A stretch of DNA of 64,000 bases from Duffyella gerundensis (GCF_001517405.1 NZ_LN907829.1:1-64000), one strand, 5' to 3'; counted from the stretch's first letter, positions 51,080-60,756 are shown. A program made the numbers and translations. The notes: generated by a model not told the origin, from the sequence alone.

Positions 51080-52333
51080 TCAGTGGAATACCGTGCTCAG
51101 CCAGTACGTCAGTACTTCCCACGGGCCGGTCAGTACAAAGTCAGTGCCTTGCCCCTGTAAACCCACGCCGGCACCGTGCAGGAACTGCGTTGCGCCTGGC
51201 GCCACATAGCCGCCTAAATACATAACAACAATGCTGAACAGTAAGGTGGAGATAACGGCGCGGATGACGTTTCCGTTACTGGCCATCACGGTCATGGTTG
51301 TCATATAGATGATCGACATCAGCACACCGATGGGAAAAATCATGATGCCCGGAAATACCAGTGCGCAGAGCATGGTCAGCGGAATGGTGATAACGGTAAC
51401 GGTAACGGTGGCCGGGTCGCCCAGCGCCAGCGCACAGTCCATACCAATGTTCAACTCCGCGTCCTTGCCCATCTGCTTCTGCATAATTTCTTTGGCGCTT
51501 TTGCCAATCGGAGACAGACCTTCCATCAGCACACCCACAACTTTGGGCAGCAGTACCATGACTGCGGCAACGCCCATTGCCATGGGCACAATAGTTGTCA
51601 CGGGCTGACGGGTAAGGATCCCGAGCATGCACCCGACCATGACGCCAATAATGGCGGGCTCACCAAATACTCCCAGTCGTTTCTGCACGCTTTCCAGGTC
51701 GAGGTCGAGTCTGTTCAGGCCAGGAATGACGTCGATAATTTTATTGACCAGCAGCGCAAAAGGTAATGTCCAGCCAATGTGGATCATGGTGGTGCAGGTC
51801 GTTCCTTCCAGACCGTAGTATTTCTGCCAGCGGGGAGCTATTAAATCACCGATAAACAGCGCGATGACGCTCAGGGCCACGGCTACGCCAAAACCGATAA
51901 AGAAACTGTCAAACACGAAGTAAGCCAGCGCACCAGGAACGAGGAAGTGCATATAGTTCCAGATATCCACGTTAAGCGTTCTGGTTAACTTCAGGCGAAC
52001 AAGGAGCAGGTTAAGAATGATTCCGACAGGCACAACCAGAGCCGCAAAAGGGGCAACCCATGCCGCTGCGCCTACTGCGGGCCATCCAATATCAGCAACG
52101 GTAAACCCGCTGCCAATTTTCGAATAATAGGCGATGGCAGGCTGAAGGGAGGTGCTCAGCAGGTTAACAACCAGACCCAGTCCAATAAAGCCGATACCGA
52201 CAGTAATGCCTGATTTGATGGCAGCCCCGGCTTTCATGCGAAAAACCAGGCCTAAAATAAAGATGACAAGTGGCAGGATAGCGGTAGCACCCATACCTGT
52301 TATCGTCAGCATTATGCTTTTTAACATTTCCAT
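51080..52333 (-). CDS. PTS EIIC component, galactitol type
   Basis: A 417-aa membrane protein close to GatC (451 aa) in size. GIGFIGLGLVVNLLSTSL, VGAAAWVAPFAALVVPVG and DLIAPRWQKYYGLEGTT are typical of the family. About ten segments. With EIIB and EIIA it transports and phosphorylates a polyol or sugar. Follows EIIB by 23 bases. Confidence 0.93.
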   Translation of the reverse strand: MEMLKSIMLTITGMGATAILPLVIFILGLVFRMKAGAAIKSGITVGIGFIGLGLVVNLLSTSLQPAIAYYSKIGSGFTVADIGWPAVGAAAWVAPFAALVVPVGIILNLLLVRLKLTRTLNVDIWNYMHFLVPGALAYFVFDSFFIGFGVAVALSVIALFIGDLIAPRWQKYYGLEGTTCTTMIHIGWTLPFALLVNKIIDVIPGLNRLDLDLESVQKRLGVFGEPAIIGVMVGCMLGILTRQPVTTIVPMAMGVAAVMVLLPKVVGVLMEGLSPIGKSAKEIMQKQMGKDAELNIGMDCALALGDPATVTVTVITIPLTMLCALVFPGIMIFPIGVLMSIIYMTTMTVMASNGNVIRAVISTLLFSIVVMYLGGYVAPGATQFLHGAGVGLQGQGTDFVLTGPWEVLTYWLSTVFH

Positions 52334-52356
52334 CCTGACACCCTCTTAATCTGTTA

Positions 52357-52650
52357 TTATTTCCGGGTCAGCTCAGTTAGTAATTCACCAAGTTTTTTTC
52401 GCAACACGCCTTCATTAATGCCGGTGATAAAACCCGCGACACTCATGTGAGGCTTTCCCATATCACCTTTATAATTATTCGTTGTTAAAACAACGTCGGC
52501 ATGCTGCAATTCTGAAGGCAGTTCTGACATGCTGCATTTATTTATTTTGTACTGAGAGATTCCGTATTCAGCACAAACAGATTTAACCTCATCAGCAGCA
52601 AGTGTTGAGGTGGCGACTCCGCTTCCGCAGGCGACAAGAATAGTGATCAT
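52357..52650 (-). CDS. PTS EIIB component, galactitol type
   Basis: A 97-aa protein (GatB 94 aa). VACGSGVATSTLAADEVK carries the phosphorylated cysteine 8. Located between EIIA and EIIC. Confidence 0.93.
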   Translation of the reverse strand: MITILVACGSGVATSTLAADEVKSVCAEYGISQYKINKCSMSELPSELQHADVVLTTNNYKGDMGKPHMSVAGFITGINEGVLRKKLGELLTELTRK

Positions 52651-52668
52651 AATTTTGCTCCGGTAAGG

Positions 52669-53118
52669 TTATTGCATGATTTCTGAAATAAATAATGCTT
52701 CAGCTTTTTCAGACGGCAGTTCAAGGAGGTTCTGATAGAAACCTTTGTCCTGCAGCTTGCTGAACAGGGATTTCAACAGCTGCAACTGATTAGACGGGTT
52801 GGTTACCACTAAATTGATGACAAGTCGTACCGGTAATTTATCATCGCCATCAGCCTGACCGACCTCAACGGGCTCAGGCAGACGAATAATGTAAACAGAA
52901 GGTGTGTTGGCATGCGTACTGTCACAGTGCGGGATCGCCACAGAATAGCCATCAAGCAAAATACCCGTCGGGTACATGGCTTCACGCTCGCGTAGTGCCT
53001 CCAGATAGGTATCCTTCACTGTCCTCGCAGCATTCTGCCGTTCATGAATATGCTGCAGCACCTCGTCATAGCTTTTGAAGTCGGCGCCATCGGTGACGCT
53101 GATAAGTACTGTATTCAT
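52669..53118 (-). CDS. PTS EIIA component, fructose/mannitol-galactitol type
   Basis: A 149-aa protein from ATG 53118 behind GGGAG (GatA 150 aa). SVAIPHCDSTHANTPSV contains the phosphorylated histidine. It is the first gene of the operon; a 24-bp palindrome lies 18 bases before its start. Confidence 0.92.
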   Translation of the reverse strand: MNTVLISVTDGADFKSYDEVLQHIHERQNAARTVKDTYLEALREREAMYPTGILLDGYSVAIPHCDSTHANTPSVYIIRLPEPVEVGQADGDDKLPVRLVINLVVTNPSNQLQLLKSLFSKLQDKGFYQNLLELPSEKAEALFISEIMQ

Positions 53119-53136
53119 AATTTCTCCCGGTAACCT

Positions 53137-53160
53137 TTTGATGCTCAAATGAGCATCAAA
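53137..53160. promoter_or_regulatory. Operator-like palindrome 1 upstream of the PTS operon
   Basis: TTTGATGCTCA and TGAGCATCAAA are perfect 11-bp arms around AA. It is next to the EIIA start. A TGAGCAT half-site follows at about 53170. The SorC protein encoded upstream is the likely binder. Confidence 0.75.
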
Positions 53161-53265
53161 GTATGTACACATGAGCATTTATAGCATGCCGGTGTTTTGC
53201 GGTAACAAGCAGAGAGCAAAAGTTATAGGTCGATCACAGTAATAAACTATTGAGCTAAATATAAA

Positions 53266-53281
53266 ATGCTCACATGAGCAT
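53266..53281. promoter_or_regulatory. Operator-like palindrome 2 upstream of the PTS operon
   Basis: ATGCTCA-CA-TGAGCAT shares the core of palindrome 1, centred 125 bp upstream of it; a loop between both is possible. Confidence 0.7.
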
Positions 53282-53507
53282 GTGGCTGAATGCTACATGA
53301 CCATCTGTTTGTCTCAAGTTACTGAATAAAAAGGGAATATATCTGTTACGGCTGTTCTGTTGTTTCGTAAGGTATCTTTGCGGAAGCGCTTGGAATCATA
53401 GAGGGATAATTGAGCGGACGTCCTGACAACTGCAGGCGTAATGCGCGGAAATCTGACTGTATGGGCTTTTCGCGAAGCTGAGCCACTGTCGCTGCGTCGC
53501 GAAATTT

Positions 53508-53534
53508 CAAAAAGAGGGGCGCCTGCAGCGCCCC
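53508..53534 (-). terminator. Terminator of the sorC-type gene
   Basis: On the minus strand GGGGCGC-TGCAG-GCGCCCC is followed by CTCTTTTT. It lies 35 bases after the regulator stop and separates it from the PTS operon. Confidence 0.8.
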
Positions 53535-53568
53535 ATATTGAAAGAGAGACTGGTTTTTTCCTGACTTA

Positions 53569-54537
53569 TCAGGAGTTGACCAGCTTTACAGCTGTATCAA
53601 AGTCGGTGATCAGCACATCAAGAAGGCCTGATTTAAGAGAGGCTACGATACCTTCATACTTCTGTTCTCCTCCCGCCACGCCAATCACTGTTTTCGCGCT
53701 TCGCAGTTGCTCTGTGGAAATACCGAATCCCAGCCGGCTTATTGGGCTGTCAAGGATCTCCCCTTTGCTGTTGACGAGTGTGATGCAAACATCAGCTGCA
53801 ATGTCGTCACGGAAAAGTGGTGTCTGCCATTCTTCGGGAAAAATGTCGCACAGGCTGGACGAGCCGGTTTTCCACGCGCCAATACCAGTAATAACGACGT
53901 CCAGGCATGAATAATACTGTTGGGTGTCAACCACTGCAGGATCGCTGGCCAGCTTTTCTGCCAGACTTTCATCATCAACCCACATGGGGACATACATAGG
54001 ATGTGCCTTTCCCTGAGAGATAGCTGCCAGCCGGTGTATCAGGTCTATCGGACCCTGACTGAATTCAATACCCGGATGTACGCCTGAAAGCTGTACAATA
54101 TCTAAAGCAGGGAGGCTGTTCAGCTGACTGACGGTACTGGACAGAACGCGTCCCCAGGCAATACCCACCTTCATACCCCCGGTCAGGTAATTGCCCAGAT
54201 AGCTGGCTGTGATGCCACCCAGCTTCTCATTAAGTTCTTCCTGGTTGTTCCAGGATTCTGATACAGAAAGCACGACGGCTTTTTGCAGGCCGTATTTCTC
54301 ACAAATATTATGGGCCACTTCTTCATCAAGCATCTGCTGCTTGGGAAAAAGGAACTTAACGTATTCCTGTTCGATCGCCTCATCGATCAGGCGCGCGGCC
54401 TTGAATCGTGAGATCTCAAGCTCTTCGGCAATTTCTGTTTTGGTCTTCATCTCAACAAAATAACGGCGAACGACCAGAGAATAGATATAGCGGGGGTCAT
54501 AACCTGACCAGCGGCTATTTTTTATACGTTTAGGCAT
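53569..54537 (-). CDS. SorC/DeoR-type sugar-responsive regulator
   Basis: A 322-aa protein of SorC length. N-terminal HTH: KTKTEIAEELEISRFKAARL; large C-terminal sugar-phosphate-binding domain with VGIAWGRVLSSTVSQL and GVAGGEQKYEGIVASLKSGLLDVLITD, typical of the family. It is upstream of and in the same direction as the PTS operon and probably controls it through TGCTCA-N2-TGAGCA palindromes. Confidence 0.9.
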   Translation of the reverse strand: MPKRIKNSRWSGYDPRYIYSLVVRRYFVEMKTKTEIAEELEISRFKAARLIDEAIEQEYVKFLFPKQQMLDEEVAHNICEKYGLQKAVVLSVSESWNNQEELNEKLGGITASYLGNYLTGGMKVGIAWGRVLSSTVSQLNSLPALDIVQLSGVHPGIEFSQGPIDLIHRLAAISQGKAHPMYVPMWVDDESLAEKLASDPAVVDTQQYYSCLDVVITGIGAWKTGSSSLCDIFPEEWQTPLFRDDIAADVCITLVNSKGEILDSPISRLGFGISTEQLRSAKTVIGVAGGEQKYEGIVASLKSGLLDVLITDFDTAVKLVNS

Positions 54538-54990
54538 GGCGAATTCCGTTTTAATCGAAAGGAAATATCACAAAGGTTAACCTGTTGCCCCTGATTTTAA
54601 TCAAAAGAGTACACTTTTTTATGCTCGTTTGGTATTTAATGGGGTGCTTATCTTACTGCTGTGTGATGGGCAACACGTATACTCTATCTGGTTGTTAAAG
54701 CTGGCTGGTATTTTACCTGCGCGTTCGGCTGCCACAGGTACACCTTAGAGCCGGTATCCATGATAAAGGTTTGAAAACAGGTTGCCCGAAATGACCTTTC
54801 TTGAGTAAAGCAGTACCGCACGTGCAGTGTGAATGTAACTTCTTAACCAAGCTGTTTTTTTACATGTTTCATAGATTAAGGTAAGAAGTGTTTTGCACAG
54901 TGTATGTCCGGCAATCAGATACGGCCCATAGCCCATTCTGTCACCGCTAGGTTACAGAAATCACAGGCGCTAATTTCGGTAAAACGATTA
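54538..54990. other. Intergenic region
   Basis: 453 bases between the divergent SorC-type and MFS genes. Both promoters must lie here. AT-rich around 54590-54680. A possible 29-residue extension of the MFS protein begins at 54904. No further gene or repeat was recognised. Confidence 0.4.
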
Positions 54991-56196
54991 ATGAATATCA
55001 GCAAAAAGCCCTCCCGTGAACTTCATAAATCATCTGCTACTCCTGGAGGGGAAAAGTCCAGGTCGTTCATCAGATGGCTTCTTTCATCAGCTTTCCTGAG
55101 TTTCCCACAGGCTGCAGGCCCCATTGCATTCTCATTGCTTGCACTCAGTATCACAGGCGATAGCAGAGGCGGGGCAGCGATGATCCTTGCCATGACGATT
55201 GCTCAGGTTATTGGTGTGATCCCGTTCACACGCCTGGGAAACCGCTTTAACTCGGTCACTTACTTCCAGCTACTGACGCTGACTCGTTCTGTGGCTTTAC
55301 TCTGCATAGTACTGGCATCATGGTATAAAATGCCTTTTACGGTATTAATCATACTTGCCAGCCTGGCCGGACTGGTAAATGGTGCAGCTCAGGGATATTT
55401 AAGGGTGATACTAAACCACGTGGTCAACGCAAACCGTTTACCACGTGGGCTGGGTATGGCCGCGACTCTGAATGAGTTGGTTTTTGTTCTGGCTCCGGTG
55501 GCCGCATCAGGACTGGGAAGCATCTCCCCGGTGTTTTCTCTGCTTGTCATTACCGCTCTGGGCATACTTCCCGTTGTTCTCATTCCCCGGCTTAATATCC
55601 GGAGTTCACCTGCCGTGGTTAAAACCAGGCAAGGAGCACTGACAAGACCGGTTGCTTTGGTGCTTATATGCTCTACTGCAGCTGAGGCAACCGTCGCCGC
55701 CGTTGAGATAGGTGCTGTGGCGTTAGCCCTGAACTTTCGGTATGAGCCATTTTATGCCATTTTTTTCACCGTTCCCTTGTGCCTTGCCTCTGTCATGGGG
55801 GGAGTCTGGGTCAGTATCCGCAACCGGATGTCTGCACCCGGCACAGTACTTTTACATCTGTGCCTGATGATGCTAGGGGCTTTGATGGTTACTGTTAATT
55901 TCTCTGTCATTACAACCATTGTGGGTGTGATGTGTATTGGCTCTGTCATTGCCCCACTTGGAACACATTTTTCGCTTGTTCTTGATGAAATGTCTCCTCC
56001 GCATCTGAAAGCCGAGGTCTTCGCGTTACTGCGAACCTCCAATGCCATGGGTGTGATATTTGCGAGTGCCCTTCTGACTGTGACATCGCTGTCATTATCA
56101 CTGTTAATGATTACGATTTTTATTGGGATAGTCGCTTCAGGAATGGCTGTTGCAATGCTGGGTAAGAAAAGCGTGATTGAGACTGATTGTGAATAA
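54991..56196 (+). CDS. MFS transporter, SetA/SetB-like sugar efflux type
   Basis: A 401-aa protein with about twelve membrane segments from ATG 54991 (a reading from 54904 adds 29 residues without an SD). The arrangement GNRFNSVTYFQLL after segment 2 and the general layout fit the Set sugar efflux group, but the family call is uncertain within MFS. It may relieve sugar-phosphate stress from the neighbouring PTS operon, or be unrelated. Confidence 0.75.
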   Translation: MNISKKPSRELHKSSATPGGEKSRSFIRWLLSSAFLSFPQAAGPIAFSLLALSITGDSRGGAAMILAMTIAQVIGVIPFTRLGNRFNSVTYFQLLTLTRSVALLCIVLASWYKMPFTVLIILASLAGLVNGAAQGYLRVILNHVVNANRLPRGLGMAATLNELVFVLAPVAASGLGSISPVFSLLVITALGILPVVLIPRLNIRSSPAVVKTRQGALTRPVALVLICSTAAEATVAAVEIGAVALALNFRYEPFYAIFFTVPLCLASVMGGVWVSIRNRMSAPGTVLLHLCLMMLGALMVTVNFSVITTIVGVMCIGSVIAPLGTHFSLVLDEMSPPHLKAEVFALLRTSNAMGVIFASALLTVTSLSLSLLMITIFIGIVASGMAVAMLGKKSVIETDCE

Positions 56197-56356
56197 CGCC
56201 TCAAACAGTAGGGCTTATTGCTTAATCAAAGACACAGCACATTTAATATAGTTATCAGAAGATTAGTAACAGTAAAGCCGAAAAATGGCTGTCTTATTAA
56301 GCTTACAGAAAAGCATTTTTACGCTTCTGGCACGAAACAGACCAGTGTACTGCAAG

Positions 56357-56380
56357 GTCCGCTATGAGCGAAAAGCGGAC
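56357..56380. repeat. Inverted repeat, GTCCGCT family, copy 1
   Basis: GTCCGCT pairs with AGCGGAC around ATGAGCGAAA. A short intergenic palindrome also present at 56973-56996 in almost the same form. Confidence 0.6.
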
Positions 56381-56475
56381 AAAGTAGCAGAGGGAAAGCA
56401 TCAATGTTAATGTCCGGAAAGTTCATGTTAAAACTCTGTATGGCATTTGTCATCGACGATTAAAAAGGGCTGTTA

Positions 56476-56886
56476 ATGGCTACAGTTGAGGTATTAAAAT
56501 TAAAGTATCCAGGCGCAGATGCCTGGCAAATGGGTGACAGTCCGGAACTGGCTAGCAAGCTTGCTGACCTGATTAAAAAAGGGATCAAAACGGCTTCCTG
56601 CGGATCGCTTACGTCTTACCAGCAGGAAGAGCCTGCCCCTAAGATTGGGAGCTATAACATCATCCTTGATGGCCAGAACGTCCCAGCCTGCGTAACCAGA
56701 CTGGTTTCAATGCGACTGGTGCGTTTTTGTGATGTTACCGAGGAGTTTGCCCGCAAAGAAGGTGAAGGCGATTTAAGCCTTGAGTACTGGCAGAAAGAGC
56801 ATCAGAGATTTTTCACCTGTACGGGACATTTTTCTGACGATATGGAGCTGATCGCAGAAGAATTTGAGGTAATCGAGGTGCTGTAA
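56476..56886 (+). CDS. ASCH-domain protein
   Basis: A 136-aa protein. LKYPGADAWQMGDSPELASKLADLI at the start, then KKGIKTASCGSLTSY and PKIGSYNIILDGQNVPACV, and the final YWQKEHQRFFTCTG match ASCH-domain proteins. They are thought to bind RNA or act as small amidohydrolases (YqfB). It stands alone between intergenic repeats. Confidence 0.82.
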   Translation: MATVEVLKLKYPGADAWQMGDSPELASKLADLIKKGIKTASCGSLTSYQQEEPAPKIGSYNIILDGQNVPACVTRLVSMRLVRFCDVTEEFARKEGEGDLSLEYWQKEHQRFFTCTGHFSDDMELIAEEFEVIEVL

Positions 56887-56930
56887 GATAAAATAAACGT
56901 TCTGGCGTTTGAAACCCTGCCATTTATAAC

Positions 56931-56996
56931 AACGTCCGCTTTTGGCACAAAGCGGACGTTGAGCAGGCCAATGTCCGCTATGAGCGAGGAGCGGAC
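56931..56996. repeat. Two adjacent inverted repeats, GTCCGCT family
   Basis: AACGTCCGCT/AGCGGACGTT (56931-56940 with 56951-56960, loop TTTGGCACAA) is followed by GTCCGCT/AGCGGAC (56973-56979 with 56990-56996). A half copy, TTGGCACAAAGCGG, is at 57621-57634 next to the second recombinase module. They may serve as terminators after the ASCH gene, or are remnants of a small dispersed repeat. Confidence 0.6.
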
Positions 56997-57068
56997 GTCA
57001 AAATCACGGCGACCGGGTTTTACGACAAAATTAACCATAACAACCCGGCGGCGAAGTGGTTATGTGGA

Positions 57069-57395
57069 TCAATTTCTCAGTCCATCAATCACCGTTTCTG
57101 GCAGGTTCATAATTGATTTTACGCTGGCTTTTATCCGTTCGATGATTGCCTGTCGAGGTCCCTTCTGCCATGCCTCACTTCCGTAAAATGCTTCCTGCGA
57201 TGCCTTCATATGCTCAATGTCATCGAATGCCCGAAGCAGGTAGTACGAATCCTCGTCATGCAGGGAGCAGCCGAATGCAACTACGTCGATACCCGCCTGA
57301 TTATGCAGATGAGCACTTATTTCGACCATGACCAGATGAAATTCCTGACCGGTACCTGGCTCCAAGGTGTACTGCAATAACTCGACAATTCTCAT
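57069..57395 (-). CDS. NIPSNAP-family protein
   Basis: A 108-aa protein from ATG 57395 behind GGAG. RIVELLQYTLEPGTGQEFH and the DDIEHMKASQEAFYGSEAW part fit NIPSNAP, a dimeric alpha/beta-barrel family of unknown enzymatic role. It stands alone. Bases 57396-57653 hold no supported gene. Confidence 0.82.
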   Translation of the reverse strand: MRIVELLQYTLEPGTGQEFHLVMVEISAHLHNQAGIDVVAFGCSLHDEDSYYLLRAFDDIEHMKASQEAFYGSEAWQKGPRQAIIERIKASVKSIMNLPETVIDGLRN

Positions 57396-57653
57396 AATTC
57401 CACTCCATTGGTATGCATCCCCGAATTTACCATAGCATCTGTTGGTTGCATCCACCGCTGGCGGTATTAGCACGTTTCTGCCGGGGGCGAGGTATTTCCG
57501 ACATCTTTACACGAACTGAATCCTGACAAATACCCATGATGTTTCGGTGCGCTTGCATGGTTATGCACTGTAATCTGCTCTCAGTAGGGTAGTACATGAT
57601 GATGTTATCAACGTCAGCTATTGGCACAAAGCGGTCCTTCTCATCCTCCTGGT

Positions 57654-59768
57654 TTAAGTGTCAATTTTGTAAGAGCCTGTTCTACTTTTTTCAGCATCCT
57701 GTTCTGCTATGGCTTTTTCATCTGGTGTAAGCGGAACCTCTTCCAGATACCTGTTTATGGAAGCCTTGCTCTCCAGTAACAACCCTTTTGCGCTTTGTTT
57801 TGGCAGATTAAAGTCACAGCCGATGCAGGCCATTCTGTGCGGGCAGCTGCTCCAGAAGGGATTAGTACAGAAAGAGTCGCCCAGATCATAATATGTCGCA
57901 GGCCCCATGAGGCTGGCTGCTGCCGGGTCATGATCAATCAGCACGCTTATCATATGCGCCACACGGTCAGCCTTTACAAAAGAGGCCGCCAGCTGTGTCG
58001 GGCGTATACGAATATAATGCATGGTGGACTGCGGCGAAGAGTGACCTGACCACTGCATCAGCTCGTATAACGACATGCCCTGAGGAACACTGGCCAGGGC
58101 AGTCACGGCCGATGCTCGTCCCCGGTGACTGGTAATGGCACCCCGGCTGTCTTTCTGCGGCATTCCTGCCCTGGCACAGAGAACCGGAATGACGGTGCGG
58201 TTTATTATATCTCTTCCCACGGATTTACCCCGGTACTGAAACAGAAAACGGACCTTTTCACCGGTGCGTTCATCCGTCAGAGCGGCCTGCTCCTCTGGTC
58301 GTTCTGCCAGCCAGATATCGACATACTTTTTCACCACAGCAGAAACCGGCTTAACAAAGGCTTTAGAGGTTTTGCCTGCTGGCACGCTCAGGTAGCAAAG
58401 AGTCCCGGCAGGAATGGTACTGCCGTCGTCCCGGTTAATATCTTCCGTTTGTGGAATGATGCAGCCAGCGGTCAGGCGCATCAGCTCATTCTGACGCAGC
58501 CCTGCATGCGTCCAGATGACTGCCAAAGCCTGCAGCATAGACAGAGGATAATAAATTTCACTCAGCAAATCTTCCTGACGCAGGTTCAGACTGGCCCATA
58601 CCAGTTTCAGCCAGACCGGATCATCAATAACGCGGGGATTGACGCCCTGACGAAACAGCGGCGTATCAGGCGTCGAGAGATGGCGGGACGGACTGAATTT
58701 CAGCCGCCCCCATCCCCAGTTCTCGTAGTCGATCATAAAGCGGCGAACGGCATACACAAAACCGGCGCGGGAGTTTGGCAGCATGGGTTCTCCTGAACGG
58801 GAAGACCGGCGCACTCCCCGCGCTGTTCCCAGAGAAAGTTCGTCGACCTTCATTCTTCCGACTGCCGCAATAAAGCTTGCGCAGGTCGCCATTGTCCAGT
58901 CGGATGGCTCGCGTATTTCCGGGTGCTCCCGGGCGAGCCAGAGGCCGCAGCGGAGGATAAAACTGTACTGGCTCTCTCTGGAGCGGGGACGAAGCACTGA
59001 CGTTTCCCTCCACCGCCTGCAGCATGCTACCCAGGGCTGGGCGATGTTATCTGTCGGTTTTTCGTGCCATTCCTGGTAATTGCGCATACGCACGGGGCTT
59101 TTTATGATGCCCATTGCGGCAAGCGCATATGAAACTCTGCCCACTGTCCTTGCGATCCTACGGTCGTGATAATTCTGCGCGCGCCAGAGGAGATCAGTCG
59201 TGAAGCTTTCGAGCTGAGGATTACCGTTCATCATCATCAGTATGCCCAGCAGGGCTGACAGATGATTTTTCTGGTTCTGATGTTTGTATCCCAGTGAAAC
59301 CAGAGTGTCCGTCAGCCGGTTGAGCTCCTGAGTAAAAAATTCCCGGCCATAAATGGCACAGGCGTACAGCGACGGCGCACCATGGTGCGGCAGGCTGAGC
59401 GGTGAAGTAAACGGACCCAGATGGAAGGCAAACGCCGCAATCAGCGGCCTGCCTGAGCGGTGCTGCTGGCACAGCGTCAGCCACTTTTCCGATCCCCACA
59501 GCCAGCAGGGTTGCCCTGTCCGGTGTATCTCCGCCAGAACGGCAGGAAGGATAATCCTGACCAGTCTGTCACTAGTGCCGCTGCGGTCAGCAATATCCTG
59601 AAGAGGCCGCAGTAAAGATGACAGCGGCCCCTGCTGGCTCAGAGCAGAGGTACGTTTGTGCCCGGTACTTAACGCCTCGCGCTCTTCAGTGCTTAACTCA
59701 TTATTCAGCTGATAATCCGAACGACTGAAAGGGACATAAATGTTATTAATTGCTGTTCCTGCGTTCAT
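57654..59768 (-). CDS. Large tyrosine recombinase of the two-gene module, copy 2
   Basis: A 704-aa protein from ATG 59768, overlapping the end of the small recombinase gene by 23 bases. Catalytic residues as in copy 1 (HAGLRQNELMRL, SHRGRASAV, WSGHSSPQSTMHYIRI), and the cysteine-rich C-terminal part CTNPFWSSCPHRMACIGC. The last residues (after about 690) differ from copy 1. Resembles TnpB of Tn554-like elements. Confidence 0.85.
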   Translation of the reverse strand: MNAGTAINNIYVPFSRSDYQLNNELSTEEREALSTGHKRTSALSQQGPLSSLLRPLQDIADRSGTSDRLVRIILPAVLAEIHRTGQPCWLWGSEKWLTLCQQHRSGRPLIAAFAFHLGPFTSPLSLPHHGAPSLYACAIYGREFFTQELNRLTDTLVSLGYKHQNQKNHLSALLGILMMMNGNPQLESFTTDLLWRAQNYHDRRIARTVGRVSYALAAMGIIKSPVRMRNYQEWHEKPTDNIAQPWVACCRRWRETSVLRPRSRESQYSFILRCGLWLAREHPEIREPSDWTMATCASFIAAVGRMKVDELSLGTARGVRRSSRSGEPMLPNSRAGFVYAVRRFMIDYENWGWGRLKFSPSRHLSTPDTPLFRQGVNPRVIDDPVWLKLVWASLNLRQEDLLSEIYYPLSMLQALAVIWTHAGLRQNELMRLTAGCIIPQTEDINRDDGSTIPAGTLCYLSVPAGKTSKAFVKPVSAVVKKYVDIWLAERPEEQAALTDERTGEKVRFLFQYRGKSVGRDIINRTVIPVLCARAGMPQKDSRGAITSHRGRASAVTALASVPQGMSLYELMQWSGHSSPQSTMHYIRIRPTQLAASFVKADRVAHMISVLIDHDPAAASLMGPATYYDLGDSFCTNPFWSSCPHRMACIGCDFNLPKQSAKGLLLESKASINRYLEEVPLTPDEKAIAEQDAEKSRTGSYKIDT

Positions 59769-60756
59769 CACACTGCCCCGTCTGAAAGATAAGCCCTGCG
59801 ATCTTCCGGTCGGTTTCAGCGACGGCAACAGCCATGCGGGCCGCCATATCCGTTCCCGACAGATGAATATAAATTTGTGTGGTGCGTGGGTCCCTGTGCC
59901 CTGCATACGTAGCCAGTTCATGCAGTTTCCATCCAGCCCGCGCCAGGTGCGTCAGCCGAAGGTGACGGAAAGTATGCGTGGTGATGTCTGGCTGATCAGT
60001 CTCTGTCGCCCATTTCCGCACGATTTTACTCCAGCTCCAGAACGAGAGAGGAGCGCCGTAATTACGGTCAGAGGCGGAACGGAACAGAGCACCACCTGAC
60101 CAGCCTGCCAGCCGTAGCTGCCGAAAATGGTTTGCCAGTACCGGCGTAACGTCGGCGCTGTAGCAGACTATTCTTTCCCGTCTGTTTTTCGTCGTCTCTG
60201 CGCGGATGCGGACCAGGCGGTGAGCCAGATCAATGTCCTCAAGCCTGAGAGCCGTCAATTCCGTGCGCCGGAGCGCGCCATAATAAGCCAGAGCAAGCAT
60301 CAGCCTGTCACGCAGAGACGCGGCAGAAACGTGTTTCAGGAACCTGAGCCACTGTCCGTCATCAGGAATACCGGGGAGGCGGGTGATACGGGGGACCAGG
60401 CCACGCCCGGTATAACTGGCGCCAGGCAAACCCGAGCGGGGTAACGGATTGAGACTGCATATATCCTGGTAAATCAGAAAGTCATACCAGAGGCGAAGAG
60501 CTGAAATGCGCAGCTGGAGTGTGGCGCTGGCAACGGATGACGGCATATCAGGGAGCTGAGGGCGAATATATGCCGCCAAGTCCTCAAAGGAAGCCCTTTC
60601 AGGAGCAATAGTGTGTATTTCACAGAAGGCCAAAAAATGCGTCAGGGCACTTCGATAGGCTTTAATAGTTGCGCTGGCTCTTCCTAAATTCGAAAGAATT
60701 TTAAGCCATTGCTCAGTCAGCAGAAGTGCAGGTGCGGAATACATGGTGGTGTTCAC
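59746..60756 (-). CDS. Small tyrosine recombinase of the module, intact copy
   Basis: A 336-aa tyrosine recombinase. N-terminal SAM-like domain (LGRASATIKAYRSALTHFL), then ALRRTELTALRLEDID with the first Arg, HTFRHLRLTHLAR, YAGHRDPRTTQIYIHL with His and the Tyr nucleophile. It resembles TnpA of Tn554-like elements and XerD-type recombinases. The other copy (31827-32809) has lost one base in codon 54 or so. Confidence 0.9.
   Translation of the reverse strand: MNTTMYSAPALLLTEQWLKILSNLGRASATIKAYRSALTHFLAFCEIHTIAPERASFEDLAAYIRPQLPDMPSSVASATLQLRISALRLWYDFLIYQDICSLNPLPRSGLPGASYTGRGLVPRITRLPGIPDDGQWLRFLKHVSAASLRDRLMLALAYYGALRRTELTALRLEDIDLAHRLVRIRAETTKNRRERIVCYSADVTPVLANHFRQLRLAGWSGGALFRSASDRNYGAPLSFWSWSKIVRKWATETDQPDITTHTFRHLRLTHLARAGWKLHELATYAGHRDPRTTQIYIHLSGTDMAARMAVAVAETDRKIAGLIFQTGQCDERRNSN

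Noticed and set aside
54904..54990. N-terminal extension of the MFS transporter
   Set aside because: The 29 added residues have no membrane or signal features and no SD precedes them; ATG 54991 is kept as start.
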